A DNA stretch of 64,000 nt from Monodelphis domestica (taxonomy: Eukaryota; Chordata; Mammalia; Didelphimorphia; Didelphidae), in contig NC_077235.1 of assembly GCF_027887165.1 (NCBI RefSeq), forward strand, positions 7,765,378 through 7,829,377. The letters are read 5' to 3'. Every line of letters starts with the position of its first letter. Positions within the stretch are counted from its first letter, which is position 1. Made by a program: the position numbers and the translations under genes. Positions 39,776-51,470 of this stretch are shown piece by piece. The notes beneath the pieces are model-generated. The model saw only the letters and a program-made list of their open reading frames with translations, had not been told where the DNA came from and made no database searches.

Positions 39776-40080
39776 TGCTGGCCTCTTTCTACCTTTTTCT
39801 TTTTCTTACACTTTTCTCTCCATCTCCCATACATTGTGATCTAGTGACAATGGCCTCTGCTCTGTCCCTTGCAAATACCATTCCCAATTCCCCTTCATGC
39901 TAGTGCCTTCTCTCTGGGATTTTCTCTAATTTATCCAGTCTATCGCTGTTTACATGCTGTCTTCCTCATTAGTCTGGAAGTTCTTAAGGGCAGGAACTGG
40001 CTTGATGCCCTCTGGGTAGCCCTAGCACTTGGCATGGTACCTGATACATAGAAGGTGCTGAAAAATGCTTGTTGATGACT
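39776..40080 (+). mobile_element. L2 LINE 3' end, sense
   Basis: It ends with the classic L2 3' terminus: 'agtctggaagttcttaaggg', 'caggaactggcttgatgccc', 'agcacttggcatggtacctg' and 'atagaaggtgctgaaaaatg', followed by 'cttgttgatgact'. The pyrimidine-rich sequence before it fits the L2 3'UTR. No frame is preserved. Confidence 0.85.
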
Positions 40081-40850
40081 ATTATTCACACAGCATACAC
40101 CAGGCCTTGAATACGGAGTAAACAATAATGGTGGCACAACCAAAAAAGAGAAAGAGCTAAATCCATCAAAGAATCTTGATTCTCTCCAGTGCTTCGGATC
40201 CACTTGTCAGAGCTACTTCAATGTACCTTATTTTGGCCAGTACCTGGAGTCAGAGAAATGACATTATCTTCTTCTCTGTGATCATGTGATTAGGCAACTC
40301 TTCATTATGTGCTTTCCTTGATGGAATCTTCTGAAGCCACTTACTCATTTTGTGAAGTGATGTAGCTAAAACGAGATAAAATGGCATGTCAATATGCTTA
40401 ACCAGGAATGGGGCAAACTGCAACAAACATACTGTAATATCCAGAAAGGGAAAGAAGCACTGAGTGTGCTACTTTCTCCCCTCCAAATCCTTGGCATTCC
40501 CCATTTGACCACAAGGTTATCTGGCATGTGGACCGAGTGAGAGAACATCAGTGACCACCTGTACACTCGACATCTTCAAAGTTTCATTTTGTAAGATCAA
40601 AATCTATACATAAAGATCTACTCATTTATTGTCACCCTTCTCCCAATGGATCATCTTACACATTACACACCCCAGCCTGAAAACTCCTGCAAATGATCGC
40701 CAATTGGGCCTTTGAATGAAAATCTTGAATTGGGAGATGAGCCCACCTCCTGACACAACTGTGAAAAACGTCCTCATATTTAGCTCAAAACTATATTCCT
40801 CTAAGACAGCAGTGACAAGTTCATGTAGTTTGGGGATTCTGTTTTAAGGG
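40081..40850. other. Unassigned sequence, no gene seen
   Basis: No repeat family or coding signature is recognisable. A 66-codon minus-strand frame (40366-40566) has no family features and is taken as chance. This stretch separates two differently organised parts of the decayed repeat domain. Confidence 0.6.
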
Positions 40851-42344
40851 GTCCAGAATCACAGTATTTCTGATCTGATTAGAACTTCACAGGTCGCCTA
40901 GTCCAAGTGGGTCCCGAAAAAGTATCACTTTTAACAACACACGCAAAAAGCGATCTTGAACATAGATCTCCAATGAAGGGGAATCTGTTGTCTCCTGATA
41001 AGCACCTTGAGAATGAATGCCTTTTATTGATTAGGACAGTCTTATTTTATCGAGCTACTGCCTCTCTCTGACTTCCACTTTGTTCTAACCGCTATGTCAA
41101 GCAGATTCCTGGAATCTCAAAATGGCAAGAACCTCAGTCAAGAATTCTGGTCCAAATGATACCTGGAAAAGAATTCCTTCTATCCTATGTTCCCCAAAGA
41201 GTCATCCAGCCAATGAAAGGGAATTCAGCATTTCTCCCAGACAGTCCATTCCACTTTGAGATAGCTCTTATTGTTAGGAAGATTCTCATTATATGGAGCA
41301 CATACTGGTTTCCTAACTTTTCCCCTTGTTCTTGATCTGCCCTCTAGGGTGAACGGGTCAAGAATAGTCACAGAATGTAACTGGGTTATCCAGTGTATCT
41401 CAAATGTGAACAAGAATGCCCTCGATAACACGTTCCACAGGTATTCAAACAGGTTTTCTGAAAAGAATGGTTCTCCAACTTTATGGTCTCAGCAGGACCC
41501 CTTCACACTCTGTAACACTGAAGAGTGCCCCAAAATGCTTTTGTCTACAGGAGTCATATCTACCAATACTTACCACACGAGAAACTAAAACGTCTTCATT
41601 TTACTAAGAAAATAGTTTGGACCTTGCAGGCTCCCTCACCGAATCTCAGGGAAGCCTATGGACCTTAAAAAAAAGCCTTCCCCCACACCTAATCCTAGGC
41701 TCTGTCCTAGTTAACAGAGTTCGACCCAGGCTAATGTTGTATATTCTAAGGGCCCATTTAGCTTGGTGAGGCAATATTCAAAGCATTCCAGAGTCAAAGC
41801 ATTTCAGAACTGTTAAGGACCTGGGAGGCCATACTATTCCAGATAAAGAATTCCCTCTACACACAGCTAGTGTACATCTGTCTTCCTCAACCCAAGTCCC
41901 TCAAACCCTGACTTACCCTGATCTCTCTTCTTCCTAAATGTAACTGTTATGAAACAAGGCTGAGCTTTCTAAGAGCCCAGTCAGCTCTGGAAACTGTAAT
42001 CAAAGTCACAAAACTGAAGTATCTGAGAGCTGACAGGGACCTCAGAAGCCCTCTAGAAGCTGCAAAAGAACACTATTTAACCATCCTGCTTCTGGCTAGG
42101 AGCACCTGTCCCACCACCAAGCACAAACCCTACACCTGAACCTGGTCTTATGTCTTCCTGTGCATACCTGCTTCAACATGATGATGTTTTCCAAGGGCCA
42201 AAAGAACTCTGGGGTGCAGTGTTCAATGAGTCACAGAAACACAGAACCTCAGAATTAATTAGGCACCTCAGTGATCGCTCAGTCCAACCTGTGCTTGGAA
42301 AAAGAGATTGCCTCAAGACCACATCTACCACCATTGATCATAGA

Positions 42345-42680
42345 GCTTGTGAGTCAATGAATCAAATCAATAAGCATTTATCAAAGATGTCCTCTGTGCC
42401 AGACCCTGCACCAGACACTAGGGAAACAAAGACAAAAACAAAATGCCATCACCCTCAAAAACAAGCCAGTGCCCTCAAGAAGCTTATCATCTAGCTAGGA
42501 GAGAAAGCAGACAGAGATATAGGAACATCCAAAACACAACCTAGAGAAATACAAAGTGATTTAAGTGAGAAGGCACTTGCAGCTGGGGAGACTGAGAAAG
42601 GATTCCTGAAGTCTGATCTAAGCCTTGATGAAAAACTAAAGTTTGTGAGTGATGGAGATGAGGCGGGCATCCATGTCATC
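42345..42680 (-). mobile_element. L2 LINE 3' fragment, antisense
   Basis: It begins 'aatcaataagcatttatcaa' and 'cctctgtgccagaccctgca', the antisense L2 terminus, and continues 'cagtgccctcaagaagctta' and 'gagaaaggattcctgaagtc'. This is the same order as in the longer antisense L2 at 45110. Confidence 0.78.
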
Positions 42681-43088
42681 GAATTATTGCGTTGGTCTCC
42701 AAATTGTTCTTACCACTTCAAATTTCTCTCCACTCCAATCATTCCTCCGCACAACTGCAAAAGTGAGGTTCCTTAAGCATAGATCTAATCATGCTACTTC
42801 TAGTCCCACCTCAAGTCAATAAACTCCAGTGACTCCCTAGCTTTTCTATGACCAAATATAAGCTTCTCTATTTGGGTTTTAAAAACCTTCCCAACTGGGC
42901 CTCAAACTTTCCAGGCTCAATTATAGACTAGCCCCCTCCCCACACTCTCTAGTCCAGCCAAACAGAATTTCTCCCTATTCTTCACACATAGCAGAATTCC
43001 ATGCTTTGCACTGCCCATCCTTCATTCCCAGGGTAACACATGCTTCCCATTCCCCATTCACATCCCCTTACCTCTCCACAGGCCAAGG
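42681..43088 (+). mobile_element. L2 LINE fragment, sense
   Basis: It reads as sense L2 downstream of the reverse transcriptase core: 'ttggtctccaaattgttctt', 'ctctccactccaatcattcc', 'aataaactccagtgactccc', then pyrimidine-rich C-terminal sequence with 'ctagtccagccaaacagaat'. It abuts the antisense L2 piece directly, giving a convergent, tail-to-body arrangement. Confidence 0.72.
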
Positions 43089-44969
43089 ATGGCTCACCTC
43101 CAGGACTAATCCTTCGAAAATATATTTGCTATAGTCAAATGCCATATGATGACAATATATACACCGAGGATCCATTCAGCCCTAGGAGGTGGTATTAAAT
43201 GAATCACAGAATCACAGCTTCTCAGAGATGATGGGGGCATCAGTGACCATCCTGTACCTAAAACAGAGTCAATACTGTCTATACCAAAAACCACATGTGG
43301 CCTAGCTGCCTCTGCTAAGAAATCTAACCCTCCTCCAAACCTTGGAGCTTAGGGCCACCCTAGTGTCAGTCCTTCCCTCATGTGTACTTGCTACATGACA
43401 AGTTGTATGTTCTGTTGGCCCTCTCGACTCTAGACCGAAGTAATAACAACTGAAGTAATAGAATAACAACAACCCAGCGCTAATTGGGACATTAGAAGCC
43501 ACCTAATACCTGTGAAAGGACTCCATCCGCACCCCCAAAAGGGCATGTTCCACAATTACACATCCTGCCTTTGCTAAGAAACGTGGCCCCTTTACCAACA
43601 CCAGATCGCTTACCAGCTCTGGATTTATACCTTCTCAAACATACTTGGTAGAAGACAACAATGAGTGTCTGAAGAATCTGTCAGCTCTGGGGATAAGTGT
43701 TTTTAAGATCACAGAGCTAACATGAACCTCAGAAACCAGCTAGGCCAACCTGTATGTGTAAAAAGAGGGAAAAATACCACAAACAGCTATGAAGCCTTCA
43801 GGTGAAGATTCGTATTTTGGGGTTATCGAATGCCTTTGGGGCAGTCCATTCTACCACTGGATAGCTGTTTGTTAGAAGGTGTTTTAAAAAACATGAAGCA
43901 TAAGTTTACCTCTCTGAAATTTCCATCTATTGCTCTTGGTTCTGCCATTTAGGAGAAGTGTCACAATATCAGAGTTGAAATGTATCTATTTGCCTCCCAG
44001 GCCAACTCATATATGAAAAAGACACCCCTCCATAACAGCTCACTTAAGCAGTCAGTCTACTTCTGCTGGGGCAGCCTCGCCTCCACCTCCCACCCCACCC
44101 CCAGCTTATTAACCCTGGGTTCATTTCTTCCCAAGTATAGTTAATAGAAGATTTTATTTTATTCTATTTTAAAGGCCCATTCAGTTCGGAGGCAATGCAA
44201 TTACAGAATTCTGTAATCACAAACTTCCCCGAGAACTCAGAGGCCATGAAGTTCGAACCACAAATTAAAAAGATTCCCCTCTCTGTGATGCATCACAAGA
44301 GCTCATCCTGCCATTGACTGACGATCTCTGATAAGAGGGAATTCACTGACTTCTGACACAGCCTTTTGGATCACTCTGGTTTTTAGGAAAATTTTCTCTT
44401 ATCCAGCTAAAATGTGAATTTTCCTACCATTCATTAATATTGGTTCTTTCTTGTGGGGTCAAAAAGGATTATAGAATCTCAGAGGGAGCATGGGCCAAGG
44501 ATGCTACTTAGAATAACAAGTACCTGAACCAAACCCTTCACATTGTGACCCGCAAAGAGTCAATCAGCCTTTGATAGAAGATCTCCATTGTGTAGGGACT
44601 CGTGGTTCATTCTGCTTTGGCATGGCTCTAATTGTTAGGAAGTGTTCACATATCAGAAAAAAACTGGCTCCTCTGAGAGAAGCTTTCATTCATTGTGCCT
44701 AGATATGCCTCCTGGGGCAAAGCAGAATCCCCAAATTTCAACAATGGGTCATACTCATAGGTAAGCATGAATCTCCTCAATAACATGGGCCATCAAACGT
44801 TCAGCTAAACGAGGATTAAAGGAAAAGGAAGCCTCAGCACCACGACCCAGGACCAACCTCTGGGCTCTGTCCTTGACAGACGAACTTGTGAATGACGATG
44901 CAATTTCTAAGGGCCCATTGAGTTCTGGGAGGAAATGTTCAAAGACTGAGAGCCACAGGACATTTGTAA

Positions 44970-45056
44970 AACCCAATGGAATTGCTTGTTGGCTCTGGGA
45001 GAAAGAAAAAAAATGAATCATGTAAACAGAAAAATATTTAAACATTTTTAAAAAGA
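44970..45056 (+). mobile_element. Micro-L1 3' end, sense
   Basis: It reads 'aacccaatggaattgcttgt', 'tggctctgggagaaag', 'atgaatcatgtaaacag' and an A/T-rich tail, matching the L1 3'UTR near 59189-59296. It lies within a CR1/L3-type unit between 'gagagccacag' and 'aagaatcacag', which may be a decayed target duplication. Confidence 0.72.
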
Positions 45057-45109
45057 ATAAGAATCACAGCTACTCAGAACTGGAAGGGAGGTGAGGGTCT
45101 TCCAGTTAT

Positions 45110-46480
45110 GTAAAAAGCCTACTTGTTACTTGCTTCCCTTGTGCCAGGTACTGGATACCAAGAAGAGCAAAAACAACCCCTGCCCTCAAAGAGCTCACCT
45201 TCTAATGAGGGAAACAACATGCAAACAATATATAGACAGGGAAGATTAGAGGGGATGCCCGAGGAACCAGGAAAAGGCTTCCTGGAGAAAGTAGGATTTT
45301 ATTAGGGATTTGAAAGAAGCCAAGAGAATCGGGAGGCAGAGGTGAGGAGGGCGAGAATACCTGGAGTGGGGAAAAGCCAATGAAAAAGGCATACAGTCAG
45401 GATATGGATTGTTTTGTGCCAGGAACAGCACAGAGTCAGTCCAGTGTCACTGGATCACGAAGTATGTAGAAGGGAGTAAGGGGTTCTGAGATCAGAAAGG
45501 TAAGAATGTGCCATGATATGAAGGGCTAAGAACACCAAAGAAAGGATTTTACATTTGATTCTGAAGGTCACAGGGATTCACGGGTATTTATTGAATATAG
45601 AAATTACATAGTCAGAACTATGCTTTAGGAAAAACAACTTAAGAGCTGAGGGAAAGATAGGCAGGGCCAGACTTGAGGCAGGGAGATCAACCTGGAGGCC
45701 AATGTGAGATAATAAGGGCCTGCCCCCAAGGTGGTGGTAGTATCAGGGGAGAGAACATGATGCATATGAGTGATGCTGAGAAGGTAAATTGACCAGGTCT
45801 CCATGACAGATAGAACTCATGTGGTAAGAGAGAATGAAGGGTTGAGGACAAAGTCTGGGTTGTAAGTCTAAATGACAAGGTCAATGACGGTGCCTGTAAT
45901 CATGATGAGGAAGTTTGGGAGAGTGTAGGCTTTGGGGGAAATTTGATGAGCTCAATTTTGAACACGGTGAACTTAATCTATCTACAAGCCATGTAGTTCA
46001 AGATATCCAACAGACAATTAGAAATGTAAGACTGGAAGTAAGAAGAGAGGTTACAGCCGGATGAAAAAATCTGAGAATCATCTTCATAAGATGAATCCTT
46101 GGGAGCTGATGAGATATAGTATATCCTACATGCATATATATATATATATATGCATATCAAAATCTTTTTATCTAGATAGAGAAGCGGGGTGCAGAGCCTT
46201 GGAGGGCACAGACAAATAAGAAAACAACCAGGAAAAAGCACGAGTCATGAAAACCTGGAGAGAAGAGATTATCCAGAAGAAAACAGAAGATAAAACGTGC
46301 CAAAGGCTGCAAAGAGGTGAAGAAGAATAACACTGAAAAAGCCATTAGTTTGGACGTTAGGAAATTTGGAGACAGGAGTTTCCATTAACAGATGAGGCCA
46401 GAAGTTATAGTGTAGAGAGGAAGCAGAGGCATAGATTATACATAGCTTTCTTAAGGAATTTAGTTGCGAAAGGGAGGAGA
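45110..46480 (-). mobile_element. L2 LINE fragment with RT segment, antisense
   Basis: The plus strand runs from the antisense 3' end ('cttgtgccaggtactggata', 'ccctcaaagagctcacct') through 'gaggccaatgtgagataata' and 'gatgagctcaattttgaaca'. It reaches 'ctgagaatcatcttcataag', which in the minus frame reads SYEDDSQIF. This is the decayed form of the L2 reverse transcriptase YADDTQIY motif (near 46085). Length from the YADD site to the 3' end is ~1 kb, as expected for L2. Frames are broken throughout. Confidence 0.82.
46131..46157. repeat. (AT)n microsatellite, palindromic
   Basis: 'tgcatatatatatatatata' continues to 'tgcatat', an alternating AT tract with symmetrical TGCA ends, inside the decayed L2. 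Confidence 0.9.
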
Positions 46481-46914
46481 GCTACACAATAATGTCCTTT
46501 ATAGCATTTTCTAAAAGTTCTCAACTTACCGCTGCTATGAATTCTAGCCTAGCCTTGCTCCTACCCACCTGCACATCTTACTTGGCCATGATGTATGATC
46601 TAAAGGCCTCTTTAACTCTGAGAACCAGTATTCAGAGACACAGAACTACAAGAACTCAGAGCTAATAGGGGCATTAGGGGCCCTCTGATCCTGGCAAGAA
46701 AACTCTCTTCATACCATTGCTTAGACTTGCCATGCCACCAACCAAAAACATCAGACCAAGTCTGCTGGGAATGAGATGAAATGATGTGTTCCAAGGGCCC
46801 AGCCAACTCCAGAAATCTGTGTTCAAAGAGTAAAAGAATTACAGAATCCTAGAGCTGGGAGGGACCTCAGAGACTGTCTTATGAAAAGTGATCCGAAAAG
46901 GAATGAACTCAAAC

Positions 46915-48255
46915 AGTTTATTAATTAGAGATCAATATCTCACACTCCACCCCAAGATAAATTCAGAATGGGTGAATGACTTGAATAGAAAGAAGGAAAT
47001 CATAAAAGTAAAATAGGGGAACACAGAATAGCTTACCAGTCAGATATTTGGGAAAGGAAAGATTTTAAGACCAAGCAATAATTAGAAAAAATTACAAAAT
47101 GCAAAATAAATAATTTTGATTATATTAAATTAAAAAGCTCTTGTACAAACAAAAACAATAAAACAAAAATGAGAAAGGAAGCAACAAATTTACAAAAAAA
47201 TCTTCATAACAAGAGTCTCATTACTCAAAAATATGAGGAGCTAAATCAATTGTACAAAAAGTCAAGCCATTCCCCAATTGATAAATGGGCAGGGGATATG
47301 AATAGGCAGTTTTCAGATAAAGAAATCAAAACTATTATTAAGCACATGAAAAAGTGCTCTACATCTCTTATAATCAGAGATATGCAAATCAAAACAACTC
47401 TGAGGTATCACCTCATACCTAGGAGGTTGGCAAACATGACAGCAAAGGAAAGGAATAAATGCTGTAGCAGATGTGGCAAAATTGGTACATTAATGCATTG
47501 CTGGTGGAGTTGTGAATTGATCCAACCATTCTGGAGGGCAATTTGGAACTATGCCCAAAGGGCAATGAGACTGTCTGCCCTTTGATCCAGCCATAGCACT
47601 GCTGGGTTTGTACCCCAAAGAGATAATAAAGAAAAAGACATGTACAAGAATAATCATAGCTGCGCTATTTGTGGTGGCCAAAAATTGGGAAATGAGGGGA
47701 TGCCCTTCCATTGGGGAATGGCTGAACACATTGTGGTATATGTTGGTGATGGAATACTCTTGTGCTGAAAGGAATAATGAACTGGAGAAAATCCATTTGA
47801 GCTGGAGCAACCTCTGGGAATGGATGCACAGTGAAAGGAACAGAACCAGAACCTTATGCACAGAGACGGACACACTAAGGCACAATTGAATTTAATGGAT
47901 TCTCTACCAGCAGCAATGCAATGATCCAGGACAATTCTGAGGGACTCATGAGAAAGATGTTATCCACATCCAGAGAAAGAAGTATGGGAGTAGAAACTCA
48001 GAAGAAAAACCACTGCTTGATTATGTGGGTCAATGGGGACATGATGGGGGATGTAGATTCTAAGAGATCACCCTAATACAAATGTTAATAATATGGAAAT
48101 AGGTCTTCATCAATAACATATGTAAAACAACCCAGTGGAAATACTCCTTGACTACAGAGGAGGGGGAAAGGAAAAGAACATCAATCGTGTAACCATGGAA
48201 AAATAGTCTAAATCAATTAATTAAATAAATTTAAAATAATTAAATAAACAAACAA
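46915..48255 (+). mobile_element. L1 3' half, plus strand
   Basis: It starts in ORF2 (INSEWVNDLNRKKEI-like) and includes a good frame at 47169-47585 with the cysteine motif region (RCGKIGTLMHCWWSC). Frame 47608-47889 follows (YPKEI...CPSIGEWLN). The 3'UTR has a 'taaccatgg' word, and the tail 'aaataaacaaacaaacaaa' lies near 48240. Stops and frameshifts break ORF2 into at least three pieces. Confidence 0.92.
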
Positions 48256-48267
48256 ACAAAAAAAAAA

Positions 48268-48392
48268 CAGCAGCTGGGTAACACAGTGGATGGAGAGCCA
48301 GGCCTCAAAATGAGAAGACCCTGAACAAGTCACTTAACTCCCATTGCCTAGCCCTTACCACTCTTGATTCCAAGGCAGAAGTTAAGGTTTTT
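48268..48392 (+). mobile_element. tRNA-derived marsupial SINE, internally shortened
   Basis: The head 'agcagctgggtaacacagtg' and 'gatggagagccaggcctc' contains the tRNA-like box A region. The body 'acaagtcacttaactcccat' follows, then the tail 'gattccaaggcagaagttaa'. The box B region is largely missing compared with the fuller copy at 61171-61338. It sits immediately after the A-rich L1 tail. Confidence 0.85.
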
Positions 48393-49568
48393 CAAAAATA
48401 AACAAATGAAAATTACCACCAAAAAAAAAAACACCAAAAGCATACAATTACTTGAGAGTCTATCTAATGAGATATACCTTAGCAATTACATGAAAACTAC
48501 AAAATTTTGTTTGCAGAAATAAAAACAGACTTAAATAACTGGAGAACTATTGATTCCTCATGGGTAAACTGAGGCAGAGTAATAAAAATTACATTACCAC
48601 CAAGAAAAAATATAAAATAAAATGAAATAAAAATAAAAGATAATTATTAAAAATATAAAGGAGGGAGGCTGAGTAGTGCCAGATCTTAAACTGTACTCTA
48701 AAGCAGTGGCCATCAAAACATTTTGGTACTGATTAAGAGACAGAAGGGAGGATCAGTGGAATAGACAGGGAGTAAGTGACCTCACAAAGATTCTGTACGA
48801 TAAACACAAAGATCCCAGGTTTGGAGGAAAAAATGTAGTATTTGATGAAAAATGCTGGGAAAATTAGAAAACAGTATAGGAGAGATGAGTTATAGATCAA
48901 CATCTCACACCCTACCCCAAGATAAATTCAAATGGGTGAATGACTTGAATATAAAGAAGGAAACTATAAGTAAAAAAGGTGAACACAGATTAGTTTACCA
49001 GTCAGATCTTTGGGAAAGGAAAGATTTTAAGACCAAACAAGAGTTAGAAAAAATTACAAAATGCAGAATAAATAATTTTGATTACATTAAATTAAAAAGC
49101 TTTTGTACAAACAAAATCAATGCAACCAAAATTAGAAAGGAAGCAATACATTTACAAACAATTTTATAATCAAAACCTCTGACAAAGGTCTAATTACGCA
49201 AATATATAAGGAGCAAGATCAATTGTACAAAAAATCAAGGCATTCCCCCAAGTGATAAATGGGCAAGGGACGTGAATAGGCAATTTTCAGATAAAGAAAT
49301 CAAAACTATTAATAAGCACATGAAAAAGTGCTCTACATCTCTTATAATCAGAGAGATGCAAATCAAAACAACTCTGAGGTATCACCTCACATCTAGCAGG
49401 TTGGCTAACATGACAGTTATGGAAAGTAATGAGTGCTAGAGGGGATGTGGCAAAGTTGGGACACTAATTCATTGCTGGTGGATTTGTGAATTGATCCAAC
49501 CATTCTGGAAGGTGGTTTGGAACTTTGCCCAAAAGGCTTTAAAAATTGCCTGCCCTGACATCCAGCCA
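48393..49568 (+). mobile_element. L1 ORF2 segment, composite copy a
   Basis: L1 ORF2 from the region after the RT core ([14 protein letters not shown]-like, near 48440) to the DPAIALLG-like region ('gacatccagccat', near 49556). A readable part at 48852-49169 includes [17 protein letters not shown]. It then jumps directly into a SINE tail, without L1 3'UTR. It is preceded by 'ttcaaaaataaacaaatg', which recurs in copies b and c. Confidence 0.88.
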
Positions 49569-49610
49569 TACCTGCCTTGAGTCCAAGGCAGAAGGTAAGG
49601 GTTTTTCAAA
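49569..49610 (+). mobile_element. SINE tail remnant, composite copy b
   Basis: 'cctgccttgagtccaaggca' continues to 'gaaggtaagggtttttc', the 3' end of the same SINE as at 48366-48392, followed by the same 'aaaaataaacaaatg' linker. Confidence 0.82.
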
Positions 49611-50850
49611 AATAAACAAATGAATATTACCACAAAGCATACAATTACATGAGAGTCTATCTAATGAGATATACCTTAGCAATTACATGAAAACTACAAA
49701 ATTCTGTTTAGAGAAATAAAAACAGACTTTAATAACTGGAGAACTATTGATTCCTCATGGGTAAACTGAGGCAGAGTAATAAAAATGACATTACCATCAA
49801 GAAAAAATATAAAATAAAATGAAATAAAAATAAAAATTAGTTATTGAAAATATAAAGGAGGGAGGCTGAGTGGTGCCAGATCTTAAACTGTACTCTAAAG
49901 CGGTGGCCATCAAAATATTTTGGTACTGATTAAGAGCCAGAGGGGAGGATCAGTGGAATAGACAGAGAGTAAGTGACCTCACAAAGATTCTGTACGATAA
50001 ACACAAAGATCCCAGGTTTGAGGAAAAATCTAGTATTTGACAAAAACTGCTGGGAAAATTAGAAAACCGTATAGGAGAGATGAGTTATAGATCAATATCT
50101 CATGCCCTACCCCAAGATAAATTCAAATGGGTGAATGACTTGAATATAAAGAAGGAAACTTTAAGTAAAATAGGTGAACACAGAATAGTATACTTGTCAG
50201 ATCTTTGGGAAAGGAAAGATTTTAAAACTAAGCCAGAGCTAGAAAAAATTACAAAATGCAGAATAAATAATTTTGATTATATTAAATTAAAAAGCTCTTG
50301 TACAAACAAAACCAATGCAACCAAAATAAGAAGGGACATAATAAATTTACAAACAATCTTTATAACAGAAGTCTAATTACTCAAATATATGAGGAGCTAA
50401 ATCAATTGTACAAAAAGTCAAGCTATTCCCCAATTTATAAATGGACAAGGGACATGAATAGGTAATTTTCAGATAAAGAAACCAAAACTATCAATGAGCA
50501 CATGAAAAAGAGTTCTAAATCTCTTATAATCAGAGAGATGCAAATCAAAACAACTCTGAGGTATCACCTCACACCTAGCAGGTTGGCTAACATGACAGCA
50601 AAGGAAAGTAATGAATGCTGGAGGGGATGTGGCAAAGTTGGGACACTAATGTACTGCTGGTAGAGTTGTGAATTGATCCAACCATTCTGGAAGACAATTT
50701 GGAACTAGGCCCAAAGGTCTTTAAAAAATTGCTTGCGCTTTTGTCCAGCCACAGCACTGCTTGGTTTGTACCCACTAAAGATAATGAGGGAAGAGTCCTG
50801 TACAAAAATATTTATAGCCATGCTCTTTGTGTTGGCAAAAACTGGAAAAT
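49611..50850 (+). mobile_element. L1 ORF2 segment, composite copy b
   Basis: Near-copy of 48393-49568 beginning 'acaaagcatacaattacatg' and sharing unusual features such as 'gatcttaaactgtactctaa' and an AT-rich stretch near 49800. It includes the frame at 50080-50376 ([20 protein letters not shown]). It extends ~80 bp further into ORF2 than copy a before switching to SINE tail. Confidence 0.88.
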
Positions 50851-50855
50851 GAAAA

Positions 50856-50905
50856 TGGAATCAATATTGATTCCAAGGCAGAAGATAAGGGTTTTTTAAA
50901 AAAAT
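50856..50905 (+). mobile_element. SINE tail remnant, composite copy c
   Basis: 'aatcaatattgattccaagg' continues to 'cagaagataaggg' and a T/A run, again the terminal part of the same SINE family with the 'aataaacaagtgaa' linker. Confidence 0.82.
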
Positions 50906-51300
50906 AAACAAGTGAAATTACCATAAAGCATACAAATACTTGAGGGTCTATCTAATGAGATATACCTTAGCAATTATATGAAAACTACAAAATTATGTTT
51001 ACAGAAATAAAGGCGGACTTTAATAAGTGGAGAACTATTAATTTCTCCTGAGTGAACTAAGGCAGTATAATAAAAATGACATTACCAAGAAAATAAAATA
51101 AAATAAATAAAAAATAATTATTGAAAATGAGGAGGAGATCCTACTGGTTTACTAGATCTTAAACTGTACTATAAGGAACATAAATCATGTAACCATGGAC
51201 AAATTCTCTTTATTACTCTATTAAATAATATTTTTAAAAAACCACTAGAGAAAATAAATAAACAAACAAACAAACAAATAAACAAACAAATAAAGATAGG
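50906..51300 (+). mobile_element. L1 segment, composite copy c, with L1 tail and (AAAC)n
   Basis: It repeats the start of copies a and b ('aagcatacaaatacttgagg', 'aatgagatataccttagcaa'). At about 51170 it jumps from 'cttaaactgtactataagg' to the L1 3'UTR ('aacataaatcatgtaaccat') and ends in an A-rich tail with repeated 'aaac' units (51255-51296). Confidence 0.84.
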
Positions 51301-51470
51301 TACTGGTGTTTGTGTTTTCTTAAAAATATCATCAGGATTCCCTGCCAAGTCCCTTCCTCATTCTACAGAATCATCCCATATAAGAAATATTTTTAAAGGA
51401 AAAAAGTGGGAAACTGCCAAAAAGTGAATCCAAAAAGTCTTAGAATATAAAGAATGTCACATATCAACAA

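Larger units (their letters stand above)
40851..46910. repeat. Decayed ~225-250-bp repeats that read as antisense CR1/L3 3' sequence
   Basis: Cores such as 'agggcccattcagttc' recur near 41749, 41972, 42197, 43166, 43417, 43671, 44171, 44911, 46601 and 46791. Each is followed by 'cacagaatc...ctcagagct...gggacctcag'. Several copies extend into words typical of antisense CR1-clade (L3) 3' ends: 'cagtccattccactttgaga' near 41243, 'agctcttattgttaggaaga' near 41262, 'gctctaattgttaggaag' near 44624, 'attgctcttggttctgcc' near 43930. Sense L3-like tails would read from the other strand. Reading frames are not conserved. Later insertions are listed separately. Confidence 0.75.

Noticed and set aside
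39940-40203. 87-codon minus-strand frame
   Set aside because: It is the antisense of an L2 3' terminus plus unassigned sequence, with no domain features.
41271-41588. 105-codon plus-strand frame
   Set aside because: It overlaps antisense CR1/L3-type repeat wording and shows no recognisable protein family.
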